From CAIWHR01 sp040006895 (lineage in GTDB: Bacteria; Pseudomonadota; Gammaproteobacteria; Burkholderiales; Casimicrobiaceae): a DNA stretch of 19,310 bases. This document shows positions 14,408 through 19,310 of this stretch, piece by piece (position 1 is the stretch's first letter; every line of letters begins with the position of its first letter). The DNA lies in contig JBDTWB010000068.1 of assembly GCA_040006895.1 (NCBI GenBank), positions 1 through 19,310 on the forward strand, given 5' to 3'. A program made the position numbers and the translations under genes. A model generated the notes under the pieces. That model was not told where the DNA came from. It ran no database searches and saw only the letters and a list, made by a program, of their open reading frames with translations.

Positions 14408-16111
14408 TCAGGGCACGGCGCAGAACACCGGACCCTCGACGCTCCAGCCATTGGCGACGGTGCTCTCGATCTCGCTGCGACTCGTCGTGTACCGATGATT
14501 GGCCTCTCCACCCTTGCCGTTGTTATACAGGCGGATGACCGGAATGCGATCCGGCGGACAATCGCCGCCGACCACGGGGAACGCATTGAAGGCGATCCCC
14601 TCGTAGGTCCAGGCCGGATTGGCGCGCACGACCGCGCACTCGCCGGGATCGTTGGTGTAGAAATGCGAGTCCGGCCCTATACCCGGCGTCCCGAAGAAGC
14701 GACAGGTCGCAATCCCGTACGGCGCGCCGGCAGCCCATGCCTTGAACGCGAAACCCGTCGACATCCACCCCGGCAGCACGTTGCCCGCGGCCAGCATCGC
14801 CGTCTCGGCCGGATCGGCGGTGATGAAGAAGTGATCCTTGGCGGGTCGATAAAACTCCGTCACGATGCGCTCCCAGCCACTCGCCGGCGCGGGGGCCGTG
14901 TAGTCGAGCCGCGTGCCGTCGTCGACTCCCCCTCCGACCCGTTGCATCCGCGCGAGCCGCGCTCGGGCGAGGCGGTCGTCCTGCACGTGTGCCGCCAGGA
15001 ACACCAGCGACCAGGTGAAGATGTCCTGGGTCGCGATGGTGTCGAAGCCGTGTTCCACGCCATTGAGTGCAACCAGGATGCGCGATCCGCCGAGTTGGCG
15101 CATGCCTTCTTCAGTCGCTGCGATCGGCGCGGTGGTATCGGCAGTGCCGGCGATGGCCAGGACCGGTACGGTAATGCCCGCAAGTCCCGCCTGGTTGCGG
15201 CCGAATGCCGGATAGAAGCTCTGCCCGAAGTACGGCACGTAGGAGGCTACAGCCCGGATGCGCGGATCGGTGATCACGGTCTGCGACGACTGGCCCACGG
15301 TCGTCGTGAGCCGGGCGCCGGTGAGCAACAGCGCCGACTCGGCGCCGAGGCTCGCCCCGAACGCGCCGATACGATCGGGATCGACATGCGCGGCGTAGTC
15401 GGGATGGGCCAGCACCAGGTTCAGCGCAACCTCCAGGGTCAGCGGCCGCAATGACTGCATCGCCACGAACGTATTGAAATTGAGGATCGCGAACAGCACG
15501 TCGTTGAAGTCCTCGAGCCGGATGTCGGCAATCCGGGCATCACCGGGGAATGGCGCAACCACCACGTAACCGTAGCTTGCGAATACCTCGAGCGCGGCGA
15601 TGTAGTCGTTGGACAACGGACTGCCGCCAAGACCCACGCTGAACAGCAGCACCGGATAGCGCGACGCCTCGTCGGGAAATATCGGCGCCGCGCCGCCTTG
15701 CTGCATATGGGGCACCGCGCGGCCGTTGGGCAGTAGGTAATCGGGTCGCGGGTTGTCGGCGCGGGTTGGGTAGCACACCAGCACCGTGTAGGGAATGCTG
15801 CGGGTGGCGTAGTCGCCGAATACGGTGCGATCGTCCGGCACGGCGAGATCGAAGCCGAGCGTGTGGGCGGGGTCCGCCAGCAGGTCGGTGATGTAGCGGG
15901 CGCTGCCGTTGCGTGGCACCCCTTCCCAGTACGTCTGGACGTCGTCGCCAGGAGCGAGTCGCGTGAAGTCCTGGACCACGTTCGAGCATGCCACCGGATA
16001 CGGCCCGATACCGAGCGGCGGCATGGTGGCGAGGCTGTCGGCCGCGTGTGCGCTGCCGACGAGGAGCACTGCGACGAGCGCAGCGACGAAGCGGTTCAGG
16101 ATGTCGTGCAT
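14408..16111 (-). CDS. Secreted alpha/beta hydrolase with C-terminal DUF5648-like domain
   Basis: This 567-residue protein has a signal peptide, residues 1-23, ending SAHA. The hydrolase domain (about 40-375) resembles dienelactone/PAF-acetylhydrolase-like enzymes: YPVLLFSVGLGGS near the oxyanion region, nucleophile elbow GASLG with Ser254, a candidate acid Asp325 in GTADTT, and His354 in GVEHGFD. After a Pro/Ala linker (about 403-412), residues 417-567 contain three similar segments of the type aromatic-Tyr...His-Phe-x-Thr...Glu...Trp...EGxxF, the pattern of DUF5648, probably a trefoil-like binding module. An in-frame ATG at 16198 would precede the signal peptide by 29 residues, so 16111 is preferred. 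The substrate is unknown: an ester or polyester would fit the fold. The gene is divergent from the PEP-CTERM gene across 290 bases. Confidence 0.88.
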   Translation of the reverse strand: MHDILNRFVAALVAVLLVGSAHAADSLATMPPLGIGPYPVACSNVVQDFTRLAPGDDVQTYWEGVPRNGSARYITDLLADPAHTLGFDLAVPDDRTVFGDYATRSIPYTVLVCYPTRADNPRPDYLLPNGRAVPHMQQGGAAPIFPDEASRYPVLLFSVGLGGSPLSNDYIAALEVFASYGYVVVAPFPGDARIADIRLEDFNDVLFAILNFNTFVAMQSLRPLTLEVALNLVLAHPDYAAHVDPDRIGAFGASLGAESALLLTGARLTTTVGQSSQTVITDPRIRAVASYVPYFGQSFYPAFGRNQAGLAGITVPVLAIAGTADTTAPIAATEEGMRQLGGSRILVALNGVEHGFDTIATQDIFTWSLVFLAAHVQDDRLARARLARMQRVGGGVDDGTRLDYTAPAPASGWERIVTEFYRPAKDHFFITADPAETAMLAAGNVLPGWMSTGFAFKAWAAGAPYGIATCRFFGTPGIGPDSHFYTNDPGECAVVRANPAWTYEGIAFNAFPVVGGDCPPDRIPVIRLYNNGKGGEANHRYTTSRSEIESTVANGWSVEGPVFCAVP

Positions 16112-16307
16112 GGCGGAACTTTCGTGCGTAGGTGCGAATGGGGCACAACCCAGCAAACCGAGCACAACTCGTTCCACCCGGGATCCGGGCGGGCGCACCA
16201 GGAGCGCGGCGGAGCCCTGTTCATGACAGGAAGAACACTGTCGGAGTCACATCCAGTTGGCCTTGCGCCAGTTCCCGTCCTCACGTGCAATCAAGTGGTT
16301 GCGAAGG

Positions 16308-16323
16308 TGGCATGCACGTTGCA
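16308..16323 (+). promoter_or_regulatory. Sigma-54 (RpoN) -24/-12 promoter of the PEP-CTERM gene
   Basis: TGGCATGCACGTTGCA matches the RpoN consensus TGGCACG-N4-TTGCW at 11 of 12 specified positions, with exact GG/GC spacing. Transcription would start near 16334, leaving a leader of about 68 bases before the ATG at 16402. RpoN-dependent expression of PEP-CTERM proteins together with the PrsK/PrsR two-component pair is known in other bacteria. A second, weaker match, TGGTACGGTCGGGGCA, lies at 16331-16346. An imperfect dyad (16287-16302, GCAA...TTGC) lies just upstream. The remaining intergenic DNA toward the hydrolase gene shows no comparable site on the other strand. Confidence 0.65.
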
Positions 16324-16401
16324 GTGAAGCTGGTACGGTCGGGGCAACAGGTTAAAAGCGCCTGCCGGCGCGCAATAACTACAGACGCCGAGGGAAAGTT
16401 C

Positions 16402-17247
16402 ATGAAGCGTAGAGTCGTACTCGCAGCCGCCGCCCTGGCGGCATCACTCGGAGCCGGACCGGCGCCTGCTGCCCTGATCACGTTCGACTTCGACACGATC
16501 GGAACCGGTGCGAACGCCGTCAAGACCTACATGAACGGCGTCCTCGGTACGGCAGGCAGCAGCCTGACGGTGAGCAGCGTCACCAACGCCGGCGTCTTGT
16601 CGAACAACGCTTACACCGGCGACGGCTATGTGGTCGGGCCCGTGGTCAACGGGGTCGTGGTCCCCGCCACCCTGGGATCGACCAATGGGGGCATCGCCCA
16701 CGCGCTCAGCACCACGTCGCCGGACAAGTATCTTTTCAACAGCGGCGCCGATCGGATCACCATCACGTTCGCCAGTGCGATCTATGGAATTTCCTTCGAC
16801 TACGAGATCTTCCCCGATGGCACCTGTCCCAATCCTGGATCCCCAACGGCCAACCTCAACAAGGGCTGCACCAGCACGTCGAACGCGAACTGGCCCGACT
16901 TCGATCTCATGGCGGGAACGACGGCCCCGCTCACCTTGATGTTTCACACCGACGGTATCGTGCCGGTCGCTCCGGGCTACACGCACTCGACCCACAGCGG
17001 GATCGTCGCCAATGAGCCGGCGCCACAGTTCCTCGGCAACAGCGGACCCATCTTTTTCGCCAGCGGCGTGACCACCCTCCAGTTCGTCGACTGGCCGCAG
17101 CGCATCGGCATCGACAACCTCGTGATCTGCACCGCCGCCTGCACCCCGCGCCAGTTCAACGTTCCCGAACCCGGCAGCCTCGCGCTCCTCGGTCTGGGGA
17201 TCGCCGGGCTCGGCGCCATGCGTCGCCGCAAGCAGCCTGGCGCGTAG
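16402..17247 (+). CDS. PEP-CTERM sorting-domain exported protein
   Basis: The 281-residue precursor has an N-terminal signal peptide (MKRRVVLAAAALAASLGAG, cleaved near APAA). The body is Thr/Ser/Asn/Gly-rich and beta-strand-like. A C-terminal sorting signal follows: VPEPGS, a hydrophobic helix (LALLGLGIAGLGA), then the basic tail MRRRK. PEP-CTERM proteins are processed in the membrane by an exosortase and usually exported to the surface or an extracellular matrix, so the genome should encode an exosortase elsewhere. The body shows two Cys pairs (GTCPN...KGCTS and VICTAACTP) that may form disulfides. No catalytic motif is visible. It has a good ribosome site, GAGGGAAAG, before the ATG, and is preceded by a sigma-54-type promoter. 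It converges on the acyl-CoA dehydrogenase gene. Confidence 0.93.
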   Translation: MKRRVVLAAAALAASLGAGPAPAALITFDFDTIGTGANAVKTYMNGVLGTAGSSLTVSSVTNAGVLSNNAYTGDGYVVGPVVNGVVVPATLGSTNGGIAHALSTTSPDKYLFNSGADRITITFASAIYGISFDYEIFPDGTCPNPGSPTANLNKGCTSTSNANWPDFDLMAGTTAPLTLMFHTDGIVPVAPGYTHSTHSGIVANEPAPQFLGNSGPIFFASGVTTLQFVDWPQRIGIDNLVICTAACTPRQFNVPEPGSLALLGLGIAGLGAMRRRKQPGA

Positions 17248-17273
17248 TTCCGCACCCGCCTTCGGCAAACGGA

Positions 17274-17299
17274 AACGGCGGCGCCGCGGCGTCACCGTT
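17274..17299. terminator. Possible hairpin between the PEP-CTERM and acyl-CoA dehydrogenase genes
   Basis: AACGG and CCGTT close a GC-rich segment that contains the further self-complementary core GGCGCC. It lies between two converging stops. There is no U-tract, so a terminator function is only suggested by position. Confidence 0.25.
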
Positions 17300-17316
17300 C
17301 GTTGGCGGATCCGAAA

Positions 17317-19122
17317 CTAGAACTGCTCCGCGGCCAGCGCGAGCACGTGCCCCGCTCCAGTGGTGACGGCACGCGCCAGCGCCTGGGTCTGCGGCAGGAT
17401 GTTGGCGGCGTAGAACTGCGCCGTGACAATCTTGGCCCGAAGGAAAGGGGCGTCGCCCGCGCCCGCGTCGACAAGCCGCGCAGCCACCTGCGCCGAGCGG
17501 GCAAGCTGCCACCCGCCGGTCAGCACGCCCCACAGCTTGAGGTAGGTCACGGCGGCCGCATGCGCGCGCCGCGCATCGTCTGCGTAGGCCGGCACCAGCC
17601 ACGCCAACGCCTCGTCGCCGGCAGCGACCGCATCGTCGAGATGGCGGCCGATCTCCTGCAGACCCGACTTTCCTGATCCGGCCAACTCGGTCACGAGCGT
17701 GCGCATCGCCGCCAGCAGGCCCCGCGCGATCGCGCCGCCATCGCGGGCGGTCTTGCGGCCGATGAAATCATTGGCCTGGATGCCGGTGGTGCCTTCGTAG
17801 ATGGTGGTGATACGGGCGTCGCGATAGTGCTGGGCGGCGCCGGTCTCCTCGATGAAGCCCATGCCCCCGTGCACCTGGATCCCGAGGGATGCGACCTCCT
17901 GCCCGGTCTCGGTCGACCAGCCCTTGACGATCGGGATCATGAAATCGACGAACGCCTGCCGCTCCTTGCGTACCGCAGCGTCAGGATTGCGCCGGGCATG
18001 GTCCATCGCGGCGGCCGTGACGTAGGCGACGGCGCGCATTGCCTCGGTCTGCGCGCGCATGGTCATCAGCATGCGGCGGATGTCCGGGTGCTCGATGATG
18101 GGCGCGCCCTTGGCCGCGGCGCCGTCCATCCCGACCGGACGACCCTGCACGCGCTCCCGGGCAAAGCTCACGGCGCGCTGGTACGCCCGCTCGGCAATTC
18201 CCACGCCTTCCATACCGACGGAGAAGCGGGCCAGATTCATCATGATGAACATGGTCTCGAGGCCGCGATTCTCCTCGCCGACAACCCAGCCGGTCGCGCC
18301 GCCGTGCTCGCCGTAAGCCATCACCGCCGTCGGGCTCGCGTGGATGCCGAGCTTGTGCTCGAGCGACACGCAATGCACATCGTTGCGCGCGCCCAGGGAG
18401 CCGTCGTCGTTCACCAGGAACTTCGGCACCACGAACAGCGAGATGCCCTTCACGCCGGGCGGCGCATCGGGCGTGCGCGCCAGCACGAGGTGGACAATGT
18501 TCTCGGTGAAATCGTGCTCGCCGAACGTGATGAAGATCTTCTGGCCGCGGAGCTTGTAGGTGCCGTCGCCCTGCGGCTCGGCGCGAGTCCGCACGGCGGC
18601 GAGATCCGACCCTGCCTGCGGCTCGGTGAGGTTCATCGTCCCCGTCCAGGTACCCGCGACCATGTTGGGCAGGTATCGCGCCTTGAGGGCATCGGAACCG
18701 CGGAGCTCGATAGCCTCGATGGCCCCCTGGGTGAGCAGCGGACACAGGTCGAAGGCAAGATTGGCCGCGTGCCACATCTCCTCCACCGCGGTGGCCACGA
18801 CCTGCGGCAGGCCCTGGCCGCCGAACTCGGGATTCTTGGTGAGGCCGTTCCAGCCGTTCTCACAATACCGCCGGTACGCCTCCTTGAAACCCGCCGGCGT
18901 GACCACGCTACCATCGTCAAGGCGACGCGCGCCCTCGCGGTCGCCGCTCACATTGAGCGGGTCGAGCACGTTGGTGGCGAACTTGGCCGCCTCCTCGAGG
19001 ATAGCCGTCACAATGTCCGGGGTGGCCTCGCCGAACCCCGGCAGCGCCGCCACCTCGGCGAGGCCGGCGAGCTCGGTCAGCACGAATTCGATTTCCGTGA
19101 GCGGAGCGTGATAGGTGCTCAT
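17317..19122 (-). CDS. Acyl-CoA dehydrogenase (long, DmdC-like subfamily)
   Basis: This FAD enzyme makes the 2,3-double bond in acyl-CoA and hands electrons to ETF. The 601-residue length, about 200 more than classical acyl-CoA dehydrogenases, is typical of the subfamily with an extra C-terminal domain that includes 3-methylmercaptopropionyl-CoA dehydrogenase (DmdC). Motifs in order are the central-domain NLTEPQAGSDL (164-174), GQKIFITFGEHD (193-204), FSVGMEGVGIAERAY (300-314), QVHGGMGFIEE (416-426) and IYEGTTGIQAND (441-452), in which Glu443 is the expected catalytic base. The extra domain occupies about 470-601. The actual chain length or substrate cannot be read. The ATG at 19122 has GAGGG six bases upstream. 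It lies 51 bases downstream of etfA on the same strand, so the two are probably one operon. Confidence 0.95.
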   Translation of the reverse strand: MSTYHAPLTEIEFVLTELAGLAEVAALPGFGEATPDIVTAILEEAAKFATNVLDPLNVSGDREGARRLDDGSVVTPAGFKEAYRRYCENGWNGLTKNPEFGGQGLPQVVATAVEEMWHAANLAFDLCPLLTQGAIEAIELRGSDALKARYLPNMVAGTWTGTMNLTEPQAGSDLAAVRTRAEPQGDGTYKLRGQKIFITFGEHDFTENIVHLVLARTPDAPPGVKGISLFVVPKFLVNDDGSLGARNDVHCVSLEHKLGIHASPTAVMAYGEHGGATGWVVGEENRGLETMFIMMNLARFSVGMEGVGIAERAYQRAVSFARERVQGRPVGMDGAAAKGAPIIEHPDIRRMLMTMRAQTEAMRAVAYVTAAAMDHARRNPDAAVRKERQAFVDFMIPIVKGWSTETGQEVASLGIQVHGGMGFIEETGAAQHYRDARITTIYEGTTGIQANDFIGRKTARDGGAIARGLLAAMRTLVTELAGSGKSGLQEIGRHLDDAVAAGDEALAWLVPAYADDARRAHAAAVTYLKLWGVLTGGWQLARSAQVAARLVDAGAGDAPFLRAKIVTAQFYAANILPQTQALARAVTTGAGHVLALAAEQF

Positions 19123-19173
19123 GGTGGCCCTCGAGTTCGGTCGTCCGCTTCGGCTCGCCGCAGGACAGGCTCG

Positions 19174-19310
19174 TCAGCCGAGCTCTTCGGTAAGGGCCGG
19201 AATGATCTGGAAGAGATCGCCGACCAGGCCGTAGTCCGCGATCTGGAAAATCGGGGCTTCCGGGTCCTTGTTGATCGCGACGATCACCTTGCTGTCCTTC
19301 ATGCCGGCGA
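19174..19310 (-). CDS. etfA: Electron transfer flavoprotein alpha subunit, C-terminal part (partial)
   Basis: The last 44 codons of etfA run from the right edge of the window to a TGA at 19174-19176. The translation contains GMKDSKVIVAINKD, PEAPIFQIADYGLVGDLF and a short acidic tail, the conserved FAD-binding C-terminus of the ETF alpha subunit. EtfA pairs with EtfB to carry electrons from acyl-CoA dehydrogenases to ETF-QO. The 5' part and presumably etfB lie beyond the window. Confidence 0.95.
   Translation of the reverse strand, partial: AGMKDSKVIVAINKDPEAPIFQIADYGLVGDLFQIIPALTEELG

Noticed and set aside
16112..16198. 29-residue N-terminal extension of the secreted hydrolase
   Set aside because: It would place the signal peptide internally; the ATG at 16111 begins directly with a good signal sequence.

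Overview
This is a GC-rich chromosomal window from a respiring Gram-negative bacterium, most likely a beta- or gammaproteobacterium. The evidence is a full acyl-CoA dehydrogenase/ETF/ETF-quinone oxidoreductase electron route, a periplasmic binding-protein transporter, a PEP-CTERM surface protein with a sigma-54-type promoter, and a secreted hydrolase carrying a DUF5648-like tail. I see no phage, transposase, CRISPR, tRNA or rRNA gene.

Layout, left to right. ETF-ubiquinone oxidoreductase (106-1773, +) converges on a ROK-family sugar kinase (1795-2715, -). A small orphan protein (2833-3138, +) follows and ends in a clear hairpin terminator. Next is an isoprenoid-type group: a UbiA-like membrane protein (3321-4034, +) coupled by a 4-base overlap to a trans-polyprenyl synthase (4031-4960, +), which converges on a UbiE-like methyltransferase (4971-5702, -). 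From about 5.7 to 7.4 kb coding density is low. That stretch holds a 100-aa conserved-looking protein with a strong dyad at its start, an 18-bp perfect palindrome and a membrane microprotein.

The centre (7437-14263, +) is one tightly packed operon of six genes: two tandem paralogous periplasmic binding proteins, an unusually long fused permease, an ABC ATPase, an inositol-monophosphatase-family phosphatase and an unknown membrane-anchored protein. Four successive junctions overlap by 4 bases (ATGA or GTGA). Its architecture resembles the Afu-type (long permease) branch of the ferric/2-aminoethylphosphonate/sugar-phosphate transporter group. The co-transcribed phosphatase makes a phosphorylated organic substrate a reasonable guess.

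On the right, a secreted alpha/beta hydrolase with a threefold-repeat C-terminal domain (14408-16111, -) is divergent from a PEP-CTERM protein (16402-17247, +). The 290-bp region between them contains a near-perfect sigma-54 -24/-12 element pointing at the PEP-CTERM gene. The window closes with an acyl-CoA dehydrogenase (17317-19122, -) just downstream of the 3' end of etfA (19174-19310, -).

Functionally, electrons from the acyl-CoA dehydrogenase would go to EtfAB, then through the ETF-quinone oxidoreductase at the left end into the quinone pool. The isoprenoid group may make or modify a polyprenylated quinone or lipid. The most promising leads for something undescribed are the isoprenoid group, whose members are divergent at family-defining motifs, and the double-binding-protein transporter operon with its phosphatase and unknown anchored protein.
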